The position numbers were made by a program, and so were the translations under genes. The notes under the pieces are model-generated. The model worked only from the letters and a program-made list of their open reading frames with translations. It had not been told where the DNA came from and did no database searches. Positions 1-8,446 of a DNA stretch of 64,000 nucleotides are shown here, piece after piece (position 1 is the stretch's first letter; every line of letters starts with the position of its first letter). Source of the stretch: JADJXV01 sp046328995 (lineage in GTDB: Bacteria; Bacteroidota; Ignavibacteria; Kapaibacteriales; UBA961); assembly GCA_046328995.1 (NCBI GenBank), contig JAXLVN010000001.1, positions 1-64,000 of the forward strand, written 5' to 3'.

Positions 1-20
1 ACCAACTACTTTACAGTTCA

Positions 21-347
21 TTATGATTGTGAAGTTTGAGGTTGTCGAATCAAATACACGATACCACCTATAAAAAGAGCAGAAAGTAGCCCGTACGCGA
101 GTGACTTTGTTTTCATACCTACGACTATACCAACACCAGCTCCGGCCACAGCAACAGGTATGTATGCTGTGATTTTTTCGTTCACTCCCTGAGTGCAAAT
201 CTGCGTCAGTACACTTTCGGGCATCTGCTTGATAAGCTGAACGGCATTGCCTTCAGGTAGCTTTTTTAAGGTGTTTAAGAGTTCTTGGGTAGCTATTGCA
301 CCAACATCTACAACCCCGATTCTATCATTTAATCCAATTAATTTCAT
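21..347 (-). CDS. Small membrane protein of unknown function
   Basis: I do not recognise this 108-residue protein. The N-terminal half is hydrophilic. The C-terminal half holds two hydrophobic stretches (about residues 62-78 and 83-100), so it is probably anchored in the inner membrane with a soluble N-terminal domain. It starts with ATG only 4 bases after the stop of the upstream 266-residue gene, so the two are almost certainly one transcription unit. That partner also ends in a membrane helix. The pair lies near a tRNA-Lys with no recognisable housekeeping gene around it, which fits an accessory or phage-like element. No catalytic motif is visible. Confidence 0.6.
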   Translation of the reverse strand: MKLIGLNDRIGVVDVGAIATQELLNTLKKLPEGNAVQLIKQMPESVLTQICTQGVNEKITAYIPVAVAGAGVGIVVGMKTKSLAYGLLSALFIGGIVYLIRQPQTSQS

Positions 348-351
348 AGTT

Positions 352-1152
352 TTACTTAGACTTCACAGTAGATAATACCGGCCATAAGAGATAAACTCCA
401 ACACCAATCGCCCCCAATGTCAATATCCATTTAGCCGTTGTGATAATTCCATCAAAAGTGCCACTCACAGCATCGCTGGCTGCATCGACTCCAGAGCCAA
501 TGTCTTTCGGCTTCTGAATCTTGTCTTTGTTTTGATTGTATTGAAGAGGGGAGATATATTGGTAACTTATGCGATCGGAAGTGTTGGAATAGGTAGCCCA
601 ATATAGATGCGCAAGAACTTCTTTAACTCGAAAGTATGCTTGACCGGTGACTCGTGCAACATGGGTTATAATAGTTTCCGTTTCGGAAGCAATACGAGCT
701 TGGGTCTTGTTTGTCTTATAGAGATTAGCAGGATCATACTCAGGTATGGTTTGCGCCATGACTTCATTATAGTATGCATTCATGATACATGCTACTTGTG
801 AAAGCTCGGCACAATTTGAATCTAAGCCGGTGATGATAGGCCAACAATTGTTGTATATTCCGAATTCACCACCAACACGATTATAATTGATTCTCTTCAG
901 AACTGTTTTGGCGGCAAGCTCATAATCACCTTGAAAAAGTGACCATAGAAAGTATTTGGTTATAGGGTATGATGAAGTACAAGGATTATCGCCGTCTTTG
1001 AGTTGAGCACCAGGGTTACGCTGATTTACCGGTATCGACATAAGATTCGCGTTACCGTTCTGAAGCGGGAAGGGCAGACTTACATTTTTGCGAGGTATTA
1101 TTAGTTGTACGACCACTTTGTACTTCGATTTTCTGTTGAACTTTCGTGGCAC
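352..1152 (-). CDS. Unrecognised protein with C-terminal membrane anchor
   Basis: A 266-residue protein starting at GTG. The N-terminus is very basic (Pro-Arg-Lys, Arg-Lys-Ser-Lys), and the last ~30 residues contain one hydrophobic helix followed by a short basic tail, so most of the chain should be soluble and tethered by its C-terminus. I see no known domain. The start is uncertain because no ribosome-binding site precedes it; an internal Met near residue 38 is the alternative. It is the first gene of a two-gene unit with the 108-residue membrane protein. Two copies of a 17-bp direct repeat lie just upstream and may control it. Small membrane-anchored proteins without relatives, next to a tRNA, suggest an integrated element, but this is inference. 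Confidence 0.55.
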   Translation of the reverse strand: MPRKFNRKSKYKVVVQLIIPRKNVSLPFPLQNGNANLMSIPVNQRNPGAQLKDGDNPCTSSYPITKYFLWSLFQGDYELAAKTVLKRINYNRVGGEFGIYNNCWPIITGLDSNCAELSQVACIMNAYYNEVMAQTIPEYDPANLYKTNKTQARIASETETIITHVARVTGQAYFRVKEVLAHLYWATYSNTSDRISYQYISPLQYNQNKDKIQKPKDIGSGVDAASDAVSGTFDGIITTAKWILTLGAIGVGVYLLWPVLSTVKSK

Positions 1153-1187
1153 AAAGTTCTATCGAATCGCAAATGAAAAAAAGTGGT

Positions 1188-1260
1188 AAAATTGTGTTAC
1201 GGTATATTTCGGGTGTAATTTATTGGTAGGATTTAAGTTGACAAAAATTGTGTTACGGTA
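1188..1260. repeat. Two 17-bp direct repeats upstream of the accessory gene pair
   Basis: The 17-base sequence AAAATTGTGTTACGGTA occurs at 1188-1204 and again at 1244-1260, 56 bases start to start. Each copy is followed by a related (T)ATTT..(G/A)GGTGT tract. They sit in the gap between the 266-residue gene and the small basic gene. They could be operator or iteron-like protein-binding sites, with the neighbouring basic protein as a possible binder; nothing in the sequence proves this. Confidence 0.6.
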
Positions 1261-1276
1261 ATTTTTCAGGTGTTTT

Positions 1277-1474
1277 TCAGGTGGTGCGTTTCTTCGATTT
1301 CTTGAGTTGGCTTTTTACTTTCATCAACAGCCGGTAATTTCTCATATAGATTTTACGATTGTCGCGTCGTTGGGCAAGAATACGTTCGCGGTTTTGTTGG
1401 TAGTACACTTGATCGTACGTTGATTGAATAGAACTCTCTATATCAGTACTTTGTTGTGAGATTTTTCTTGTCAT
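1277..1474 (-). CDS. Small basic protein, possibly DNA-binding
   Basis: A 65-residue protein if it begins at the ATG at 1474; the frame stays open to a TTG at 1537, which would give 86 residues. It is rich in Arg, Lys, Gln and Tyr, with a stretch of the Tyr-Tyr-x-x-Asn-Arg-Glu-Arg-Ile-Leu type that recurs in small phage and mobile-element proteins. The C-terminal 20 residues are strongly basic. Its composition suggests nucleic-acid binding, and it lies next to the 17-bp direct repeats. No helix-turn-helix could be assigned with confidence. Confidence 0.4.
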   Translation of the reverse strand: MTRKISQQSTDIESSIQSTYDQVYYQQNRERILAQRRDNRKIYMRNYRLLMKVKSQLKKSKKRTT

Positions 1475-1630
1475 GTTCAAATACGTATAATCTCCCGGAC
1501 AGAAGTATCGCTCATTGATAAATGGCGGTAAGTGCAAATGTTGCTACAATACCTAAGTAGTCTAAAGATCGATTCTTCAGTAAACAGGTGAAGTTTGGGT
1601 GAAGTTTAGATTTTTAGGCAATATAGTAAA

Positions 1631-1670
1631 ATAAAAAACCCCTCACAACTATTATTGTTGTAAAGGGTTT
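1631..1670 (-). terminator. Intrinsic terminator after tRNA-Lys
   Basis: Read on the minus strand, an AAACCCTTTACAAC arm pairs imperfectly with GTTGTGAGGGGTTT around a 7-base loop and is followed by a T-rich tract. It lies directly downstream of the minus-strand tRNA-Lys. Confidence 0.75.
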
Positions 1671-1674
1671 ACAC

Positions 1675-1751
1675 TGGTGCTTCCTGGGGGACTCGAACCC
1701 CCGGCCCATTGATTAAGAGTCAATTGCTCTAGCCAGCTGAGCTAAGGAAGC
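1675..1751 (-). tRNA. tRNA-Lys(CTT)
   Basis: A full cloverleaf is visible on the minus strand: acceptor GCTTCCT/AGGAAGC, a normal D arm, anticodon stem ATTGA/TCAAT enclosing loop CTCTTAA (anticodon CTT), and a T arm with GGTTCGAGTCC. The discriminator base is A, and the next three bases are CCA, so the 3' end appears to be encoded. The other tRNA in this window lacks an encoded CCA. The accessory genes at 21-1474 lie downstream of its 3' end, the usual side for integrated elements. Confidence 0.95.
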
Positions 1752-1851
1752 GCTGCAAACTTACGGAAATCATTTTGAACAGGAAAGAAGATTTATTAAA
1801 ATCTTTCACCCCTCACCACGACAGTATGCCCTCTAAACGGGAATTTCATCG

Positions 1852-1859
1852 TAATTTTG
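1852..1859 (+). promoter_or_regulatory. Bacteroidota-type -7 box for gcvP
   Basis: TAATTTTG matches the TAnnTTTG -7 consensus and lies 51 bases before the gcvP start. No convincing -33 TTTG is seen. The 159-base space between the tRNA and gcvP is too short, and shows no suitable structure, for a glycine riboswitch. Confidence 0.4.
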
Positions 1860-1910
1860 CAGAAGAAATTGTCGAAAACAACCTCCATTCATATCTGAAA
1901 GACACGCTCA

Positions 1911-4778
1911 ATGAACCCAAAAATGTTCGCCTCCGACCGCTTTGTCAATAGGCATATCGGGCCGGATTCTCAAGAAACACAGCACATGCTCTCGGTCATC
2001 GGAGCCGATTCGATCGACCAATTGATTGACCAAACTGTTCCCGCCGCTATCCGACTCACAAAACCACTTTCCGGCATTCAAGCTCTTACCGAAACAGAAT
2101 TTTTATCGCATCTCCGTACGGTTGCTGCTAAGAATAAAATTCTTAAGTCCTATATCGGTATGGGATATTATGATTGTACCACGCCACCGGTCATCCTGCG
2201 GAATGTGCTCGAAAATCCCGGTTGGTACACCCAATACACACCCTATCAGGCGGAAATCGCACAAGGTCGTCTCGAAGCATTGCTCAATTTCCAAACCATG
2301 ATCCTCGACCTTACCGGTATGGAAATCGCCAATGCCTCGCTCCTCGATGAAGCGACCGCTGCCGCCGAAGCAATGCACCTCTTCCACGCCTCACGCCCGA
2401 AAGAAGCAGCCGGCAAACATGCTTTTTTTGTGTCCGATCGTTGCTTCCCGCAGACAATTGACCTCCTGAAAACACGGTCTGCGCCGCTCGGTATCGAACT
2501 CATCATCGGCAACCACGAGTCCGTCGATTGGTCGAATGTATTCGGTGCGCTGGTGCAATATCCCGATAGCACCGGCTCAATTGTCAATTACACAGACTTC
2601 TGCGTCGCCGCCCATGCCAATCACGCTTTTGTGGCCGTGGCTGCTGATCTTATGTCACTCGTACTTCTGACTCCTCCCGGCGAATACGGCGCCGATGTCG
2701 TGCTTGGTTCTGCTCAACGCTTCGGCGTGCCAATGGGTTATGGCGGACCTCACGCTGCTTACTTTGCCACCCACGAAGACTTCAAACGCCAAATGCCCGG
2801 CAGAATTATCGGTGTGTCGATTGATGCGACCGGGAAGCAGGCACTCCGCATGGCGCTTCAAACCCGCGAACAGCATATCCGCCGCGACAAAGCGACGAGT
2901 AATATCTGTACTGCACAGGTTCTACTCGCGGTTATGGCGAGTATGTATGGCGTCTATCACGGTCCGGCAGGGCTGCGCCAAATTGCAGAACGCATACACT
3001 CACTGACGTCTTTACTTGCAAGTGCTGCTACGACAATTGGTTATCAATTGGTTAATTCAACATTCTTTGACACTCTGACCTTTACCTGCGCGAATACCGA
3101 TGCCGTTCGCGAACGCGCCCTCGCACACGGTATGAATTTCCGGTATGATCAGAATGGTACCTTTGGCATTTCACTCGATGAGACCACGACGTATGCCGAT
3201 GTACAGCAGATTCTCTTCGTTCTCGGTGAAGCGATTAAAGACCAAACGCCGTCCGGAACACGTTCCACCGTCACCGGTTTACCGGCTGATTTACAGCGTA
3301 CATCTGAATTCATGACGCATACCGTATTCAACAAATACCTGTCCGAACAAGAAATGACTCGCTACATGAAGTCATTGGAAAATAAAGATTTGTCGTTAGT
3401 ACACTCGATGATCCCGCTTGGTAGCTGTACGATGAAATTGAACGCTACTGCCGAAATGATCCCCGTGACATGGCGTGAATTTGGGGGAATTCATCCGTTC
3501 GCTCCGCTTGACCAAACTGCAGGATATCAGGAAATATTTACCGCTCTCGAAGCTGCACTCTGTGAAATTACCGGTTTTGATGCCATGAGTTTACAACCCA
3601 ACTCCGGCGCACAGGGTGAATATGCAGGTCTGATGGCTATCCGCGAATATCATCTCTCCCGTGGCGATACACACCGTAATGTAGCGTTAATTCCATCATC
3701 AGCACACGGTACGAACCCCGCGAGCGCGGTCATGGCAGGCATGAAAGTCGTCGTTACCAAATGCGATGATATGGGGAATATCGACGTACCGGACTTGCTT
3801 GCCAAAGCCGAACTCCACAAAGACAACCTCTCGTGCCTCATGGTGACGTATCCATCGACTCATGGTGTATTCGAAGAATCCATCGTCGAGATTTGTGAAA
3901 TTATCCATGCCCGCGGCGGACAAGTCTATATGGACGGCGCGAATATGAACGCACAAGTGGGTCTGACTTCTCCCCGCAACATCGGCGCTGATGTGTGCCA
4001 TCTCAATCTGCACAAAACGTTCTGTATCCCGCACGGCGGTGGAGGACCTGGTATGGGACCAATCGGCGTTCGTGAACATCTCGCGCCATTCCTGCCTTCT
4101 CATGCGGTGGTGGATAATGGACGTTCAATTGCGTCAGCAGTTTCTGCGGCTCCATGGGGAAGCTCGAGTATTCTCCTTATCTCCTGGGCATATATCCAAA
4201 TGATGGGAAGCGAAGGACTTACACTCGCTACGAAATATGCGATTCTCAATGCAAATTATATCAAATCACGCCTTGAAAAACACTTCCCGATACTCTATCA
4301 GGGTTCGAACGGACGCGTCGCCCACGAAATGATCGTCGATATGCGTAAATTCAAGCAAACAGCCGGTATTGAAGTAGGTGATATCGCTAAACGCCTGATG
4401 GACTACGGTTTCCATGCGCCGACGGTGTCTTTCCCTGTAGCAGGTACGCTCATGATTGAGCCGACGGAGAGTGAACCAATGGATGAAATCGACCGCTTCT
4501 GCGATGCATTAATCATGATCGGACGTGAAATCGAGGAAATTGCTAATGGTACGCAAAGCCGTGAGGATAACATGCTCAAAAACGCGCCGCATACCGTCAG
4601 CGTCGTTACCGCCGACGAATGGACACATGGCTACACGAGAAATCAAGCAGCATTCCCGCTGCCATGGGTTCGTGACCGCAAATTCTGGCCGTCGGTCAGC
4701 AGAGTCAATGATACCCACGGCGACCGCACACTCATCTGTGCATGCCCGCCGACATCGGACTACGAAACGTTGGATTAA
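1911..4778 (+). CDS. gcvP: Glycine dehydrogenase (aminomethyl-transferring), P protein
   Basis: The 955-residue protein is the pyridoxal-phosphate subunit of the cytoplasmic glycine cleavage system. It decarboxylates glycine and passes the aminomethyl group to the lipoyl arm of GcvH. It is the fused, full-length form (about 950 residues), not the split GcvPA/GcvPB found in some bacteria. The PLP lysine is K702 in a His-Leu-Asn-Leu-His-Lys-Thr motif followed by the glycine-rich His-Gly-Gly-Gly-Gly-Pro-Gly loop. The N-terminal half carries the matching pseudo-catalytic fold. It starts at ATG 1911, with a second in-frame ATG at 1923. No gcvT, gcvH or lpd is nearby, so the system is dispersed. 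It is a single-gene unit with a TAnnTTTG box upstream and a strong terminator downstream. Confidence 0.97.
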   Translation: MNPKMFASDRFVNRHIGPDSQETQHMLSVIGADSIDQLIDQTVPAAIRLTKPLSGIQALTETEFLSHLRTVAAKNKILKSYIGMGYYDCTTPPVILRNVLENPGWYTQYTPYQAEIAQGRLEALLNFQTMILDLTGMEIANASLLDEATAAAEAMHLFHASRPKEAAGKHAFFVSDRCFPQTIDLLKTRSAPLGIELIIGNHESVDWSNVFGALVQYPDSTGSIVNYTDFCVAAHANHAFVAVAADLMSLVLLTPPGEYGADVVLGSAQRFGVPMGYGGPHAAYFATHEDFKRQMPGRIIGVSIDATGKQALRMALQTREQHIRRDKATSNICTAQVLLAVMASMYGVYHGPAGLRQIAERIHSLTSLLASAATTIGYQLVNSTFFDTLTFTCANTDAVRERALAHGMNFRYDQNGTFGISLDETTTYADVQQILFVLGEAIKDQTPSGTRSTVTGLPADLQRTSEFMTHTVFNKYLSEQEMTRYMKSLENKDLSLVHSMIPLGSCTMKLNATAEMIPVTWREFGGIHPFAPLDQTAGYQEIFTALEAALCEITGFDAMSLQPNSGAQGEYAGLMAIREYHLSRGDTHRNVALIPSSAHGTNPASAVMAGMKVVVTKCDDMGNIDVPDLLAKAELHKDNLSCLMVTYPSTHGVFEESIVEICEIIHARGGQVYMDGANMNAQVGLTSPRNIGADVCHLNLHKTFCIPHGGGGPGMGPIGVREHLAPFLPSHAVVDNGRSIASAVSAAPWGSSSILLISWAYIQMMGSEGLTLATKYAILNANYIKSRLEKHFPILYQGSNGRVAHEMIVDMRKFKQTAGIEVGDIAKRLMDYGFHAPTVSFPVAGTLMIEPTESEPMDEIDRFCDALIMIGREIEEIANGTQSREDNMLKNAPHTVSVVTADEWTHGYTRNQAAFPLPWVRDRKFWPSVSRVNDTHGDRTLICACPPTSDYETLD

Positions 4779-4799
4779 ATTCTTACTCTATGAATTACA

Positions 4800-4831
4800 A
4801 AGCCGCTCTCAACAAGAGCGGCTTTTTTTTT
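4800..4831 (+). terminator. Intrinsic terminator after gcvP
   Basis: AAGCCGCTCT and AGAGCGGCTT form a perfect 10-bp stem around a short loop, followed by a run of T. It lies 22 bases after the gcvP stop. Confidence 0.93.
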
Positions 4832-4903
4832 ATGAATTATTATCGATGGTGCACAACCATAAATAAAGTCCGCTTACCTTTTTGTGGAACATAGTTTAGA
4901 AGA

Positions 4904-4968
4904 CGTAGGGGCGAATCGCATTCGCCCGACCCTAAAGACGACCTGGGCGAATGCGATTCGCCCCTACG
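4904..4968. repeat. Perfect 24-bp inverted repeat of the GTAGGGGCGAAT type
   Basis: Two perfect 24-base arms (4904-4927 and 4945-4968) flank a 17-base spacer. The arm begins CGTAGGGGCGAATCGCATTC. Palindromic intergenic repeats with this kind of sequence are scattered in many environmental bacterial genomes and behave like REP or miniature elements. The rest of the 433-base gap between gcvP and the next gene holds only the gcvP terminator and a promoter. Confidence 0.85.
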
Positions 4969-5098
4969 ATGGTATATAAAGACCACAGTATAAAAAATGT
5001 CAGAGAACCAATAGAAATCATCTTCGATCATAAAAAATTAGAGTCATCAGTGTGCATTTGCGCTCTGTAGGTCTCTAACCTACATACACAATTATTTC

Positions 5099-5128
5099 TT
5101 GCACTAAACCATCGCTTTTTGTAATTTG
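5099..5128 (+). promoter_or_regulatory. Promoter for the first propeller/PKD/Ig paralogue
   Basis: A TTG at 5099-5101, a 20-base spacer and TAATTTG at 5122-5128 resemble the Bacteroidota -33/-7 pattern with one base missing in the -7 box. It lies 83 bases before the start codon. The same GTAATTTGC string and 20-base spacer occur before the aminotransferase gene at 32.7 kb. Confidence 0.4.
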
Positions 5129-5211
5129 CCTGCAAGGAAATCCAAAATAATACAAAGAGTTATCGTTTCGCCGCTAACGTCAGTTCATTTCATTTACAAA
5201 GGATATTTTTC

Positions 5212-8200
5212 ATGAGAATTATTCTACTCATTGCACTTCTACTCCTCACGTTTTCGACACCATCTACAGCCCAACATGAAGCCGATAATTGGTTTTTTGG
5301 TGACTACAATGCCCTCAGTTTTCAATCCGGAGGGCCAATTCTCGTGCAGGGCTCCCAACTCAATACCCGCGAAGGAGTGGCTGCCATGTCCGACAAAACG
5401 ACCGGAGCACTCTTATTTTACACCGACGGCGTGACGGTATGGAACAATCAGCATCAGGTCATGAAGGGTGGCACGCAGCTCCGGGGAGGAGGGTCATCGA
5501 CACAAAGTGCACTCATAGTGCCTCATCCTACGAACAGCATGCAATATTATATCTTCACTGTTTCTGAATCCGAGTCCGGCGAGAATGCACTCTGTTACTC
5601 AATAGTCAACATGGCTCTAGGGGAAGTGATTGCAAAAAATTCTCCACTTTTCAGCGGTGTATCCGAAAAGCTGACCGGCACGCTGGACTGTGATGGCACA
5701 GGGTATTGGATCGTCACGCATCATGTGAGTACCAGTGAATTTTACTCGTTTCATATTACCGCTCAAGGCGTGTCAACTGCACCGGTCGTCTCACGGCATA
5801 CGGCTGACCTTACCGATTATCGTGCGGGATATATGAAGATATCTCCAAATCGAACAAAAATCGCGATAGCATCGCAGATTACCACCGGTTATCTGGCTTT
5901 GGCATCGTTTAATCCTCTCACCGGCGAGATAACGAGTTATGCAACGATCAGTGCCGGCGGCAATACCTGTCCGCTTTTTACATACGGGATTGCCTTTTCG
6001 CCGGATAATACGAAGCTCTATGCGACGGGAATATTTAGTTCGATTTTTCAATATGAAATCAACCTTCCGACCATACTTGCCATTCGTACTTCACAGTCAA
6101 TTCTCAATATTACCGGCGGTGCGCTCCAGCTCGGACCCGATGGTAAGATCTATATAGCACAGGAAAATACACGTTACCTTGGTAGAATTGACTACCCCAA
6201 TCTCAAAGGTGATGCCTGCCAGTACAGGCAGGATGTAATTGCCTTACCGCGCCTCTCCATGCTCGGTCTGCCGAATTGCCTTGACTATATCTTTAATCAG
6301 GAGCGTCAGCCGGCTCTGCAGCGATGTACTGCTGCAATAGCTGCGATTGAAACGGACTCCGGGTGTATTGGAAGCGCGCTGGTCATTACAGATAAAAGTG
6401 CCAATGCAACGAAGCGAACCTGGACGTTTACCGGTGGAACGCCGGCGACGAGTACCGACAGTATCGTGCTCGTTTCGTATCCTGCAGCAGGGAAGTATCT
6501 TATTCGATTAGTGGTTGAAAATGCTCTTGGACCGGATACGGCGTATTCGACTGCTATTGTCTATCCTAATCCAATCGCCCGTGCAGGCAGTGACAAAACC
6601 ATCTGCACCGGGGCAAATGTTCGGCTCGGCGGGCTTGCTGCAATCGGTGAGCGCTATTCCTGGAATCCTACCGCCGGACTTGATGACCCCACGAGTTCAT
6701 CACCAATGGCAAGTCCAACGAATACAACAGAGTACATCGTCACCGTTACCGGCGAATTCGGTTGCGTGGCCTACGATACTGTCGTCGTTAGCATCGGAAA
6801 AATCGTCGCAACCGTTTCCGGCGATACTACCGTTTGTCCTGGTTCATCCGTGCAGCTCGGCGCGCAGGGCGGGGCACAATACCTGTGGTCACCGAGTCAA
6901 GGTCTCAGTGACACGACCGCTCAAAATCCCATAGCCACTCCGCTACGCACAACCACGTACAGCGTTATCGTGTCAAGCGGCTCATGCTTCGACACAGGCA
7001 CCGTCACCGTGACCGTGCTTCCATTGCCAGTAGCCACTGCAGGGCAAGATCAATTCCTCTGTCGAGGGAATGCAGTGCTTCTCGGTGATACGGCGCAGGC
7101 AGGGAATACCTATCAATGGAAGCCGGTGTATGGGCTACAATCATCAACCATTGCCAATCCCACTGCATCGCCGGATTCAACCACGGAATATATTCTCACG
7201 GTGATTGGAGCTAGTGGATGTGTGGCCACTGATACTGTCATCGTCACCGTAGGGAAACTAAAGGCATACGTGTCGCCCGATACGACGGTATGCTGGAATA
7301 CCGGCGTGAATCTGCATGCCAGTGGAGGAGCATCCTATGAATGGTTCCCCAAAACCGGCCTGAGCGATCCATTCAGTGCCGACCCAATAGCAACTCTTAG
7401 CGTATCAACTACCTACAAAGTAGTAGCGAGCAGCGGGGCATGCGTCGATTCGGCCACGACGACTATTTTCATCGACACGATGTCCATCGCCGACGCAGGA
7501 CAAGAACGCTTCCTCTGTGATGGTGATTCGACAGAGATTGGCGCTCAGTTTGTCCCGGGTAACGGATATCTGTGGAGTCCGTCCGAGGGTGTGCATACAC
7601 CAAATTCCTCGCGTACATTTGTATCTCCTACCCGAACAACCATTTATACCGTGCAGGTTACTTCCCCGACCGGATGCACGACGACCGATCAGGTGACGGT
7701 GAATGTATTCCCGAAAAACATTCATCCGTTCAGTTTCGTAAATGACACCGTCATTATCCTTCCAGGCACGTCCTTCCGAAACGTGCTGCATGTGCCTTCC
7801 GGTGTGAGTGCATGGAGTTTCCACCTTACCTACGACTCGCTGATAGCATCATTCGAGGGAGTGGAATCTATCTCGGGTGCATTGCAAGTGCAGTCAAAAC
7901 AAGAAGTTAATGGTGGGTTGTTCCTTCGTGGCACCGGTGAAAACGGCGACCTGACGCTTCAATTCAAAGCATTTTTACCGCATACCTCCGATACAGTTTT
8001 TGCTATGAATCTCATCATCGACTCCGTCCAAACGGCGCAATGCGACCGCGCCACAGGGAAAGGCGCGAAGCTACTTCTTGATGCATATTGCGGGAAATAC
8101 TTCCGCATGGTAAGTGGCACGGGCAAGCAATATTACCTGACCGTCAAAGACAAAAGCATCGACTTTGGCGTAGGACTTTCAGGCAATGTACGTTTGGAAG

Positions 8201-8358
8201 TGTTTGATTATGTTGGGAATTCTGTTCTTGTCGTATCAAATGGTATACTAGAAGCGGGTGAGTATTCTGCCGAGATTGACTTGCCGGTGGGAGTGTATTA
8301 TTGTCGGATGCGGGCGGGGATGTATGAGAGTGTGGGGAAGGTGTTGATTGCTAGGTGA
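5212..8358 (+). CDS. Secreted multi-domain Ig/PKD protein, paralogue 1
   Basis: A 1048-residue exported protein. Residues 1-21 are a signal peptide ending Ser-Thr-Ala-Gln. Residues ~22-365 form a repeated, probably beta-propeller domain (Asp-Asn-Trp-x-Phe-Gly-Asp near the start, several Ser-Pro-Asn/Asp-x-Thr-Lys blade motifs). A PKD-like domain follows (~380-452), then five Ig-like modules in the order A-B-A-B-A (~454-833). A modules end Gly-Cys-x-x-x-Asp-Thr; B modules start Val-Ser-x-Asp-Thr-Thr. Residues ~837-960 resemble a cohesin-type fold, and the last ~70 residues look like a type IX sorting domain. The product is probably displayed on or released from the cell surface; its ligand is unknown. 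An AAAGGA ribosome-binding site precedes the ATG. It is the first of three tandem paralogues. Confidence 0.88.
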   Translation: MRIILLIALLLLTFSTPSTAQHEADNWFFGDYNALSFQSGGPILVQGSQLNTREGVAAMSDKTTGALLFYTDGVTVWNNQHQVMKGGTQLRGGGSSTQSALIVPHPTNSMQYYIFTVSESESGENALCYSIVNMALGEVIAKNSPLFSGVSEKLTGTLDCDGTGYWIVTHHVSTSEFYSFHITAQGVSTAPVVSRHTADLTDYRAGYMKISPNRTKIAIASQITTGYLALASFNPLTGEITSYATISAGGNTCPLFTYGIAFSPDNTKLYATGIFSSIFQYEINLPTILAIRTSQSILNITGGALQLGPDGKIYIAQENTRYLGRIDYPNLKGDACQYRQDVIALPRLSMLGLPNCLDYIFNQERQPALQRCTAAIAAIETDSGCIGSALVITDKSANATKRTWTFTGGTPATSTDSIVLVSYPAAGKYLIRLVVENALGPDTAYSTAIVYPNPIARAGSDKTICTGANVRLGGLAAIGERYSWNPTAGLDDPTSSSPMASPTNTTEYIVTVTGEFGCVAYDTVVVSIGKIVATVSGDTTVCPGSSVQLGAQGGAQYLWSPSQGLSDTTAQNPIATPLRTTTYSVIVSSGSCFDTGTVTVTVLPLPVATAGQDQFLCRGNAVLLGDTAQAGNTYQWKPVYGLQSSTIANPTASPDSTTEYILTVIGASGCVATDTVIVTVGKLKAYVSPDTTVCWNTGVNLHASGGASYEWFPKTGLSDPFSADPIATLSVSTTYKVVASSGACVDSATTTIFIDTMSIADAGQERFLCDGDSTEIGAQFVPGNGYLWSPSEGVHTPNSSRTFVSPTRTTIYTVQVTSPTGCTTTDQVTVNVFPKNIHPFSFVNDTVIILPGTSFRNVLHVPSGVSAWSFHLTYDSLIASFEGVESISGALQVQSKQEVNGGLFLRGTGENGDLTLQFKAFLPHTSDTVFAMNLIIDSVQTAQCDRATGKGAKLLLDAYCGKYFRMVSGTGKQYYLTVKDKSIDFGVGLSGNVRLEVFDYVGNSVLVVSNGILEAGEYSAEIDLPVGVYYCRMRAGMYESVGKVLIAR

Positions 8359-8360
8359 GA

Positions 8361-8425
8361 TTTTTAATGCAGAGACGCTGAGGCGCAGAGGCGAGGAGAG
8401 TTCTTTGAGAGTTTTGCGCTAACAT
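8361..8425. repeat. Degenerate palindromic intergenic repeat
   Basis: The short gap after paralogue 1 contains TTTTTAATGCAGAGACGCTG...TTTTGCGCTAAC, a decayed version of the TTAACGCAAAGGCGC hairpin that follows paralogue 2. It probably belongs to the same dispersed family. Confidence 0.5.
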
Positions 8426-8446
8426 AATACCATTATTCTATTCGTA

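Noticed and set aside
1752..1910. Glycine riboswitch before gcvP
   Set aside because: Only 159 bases between the tRNA and the start codon, and the expected paired aptamer cores are not seen.
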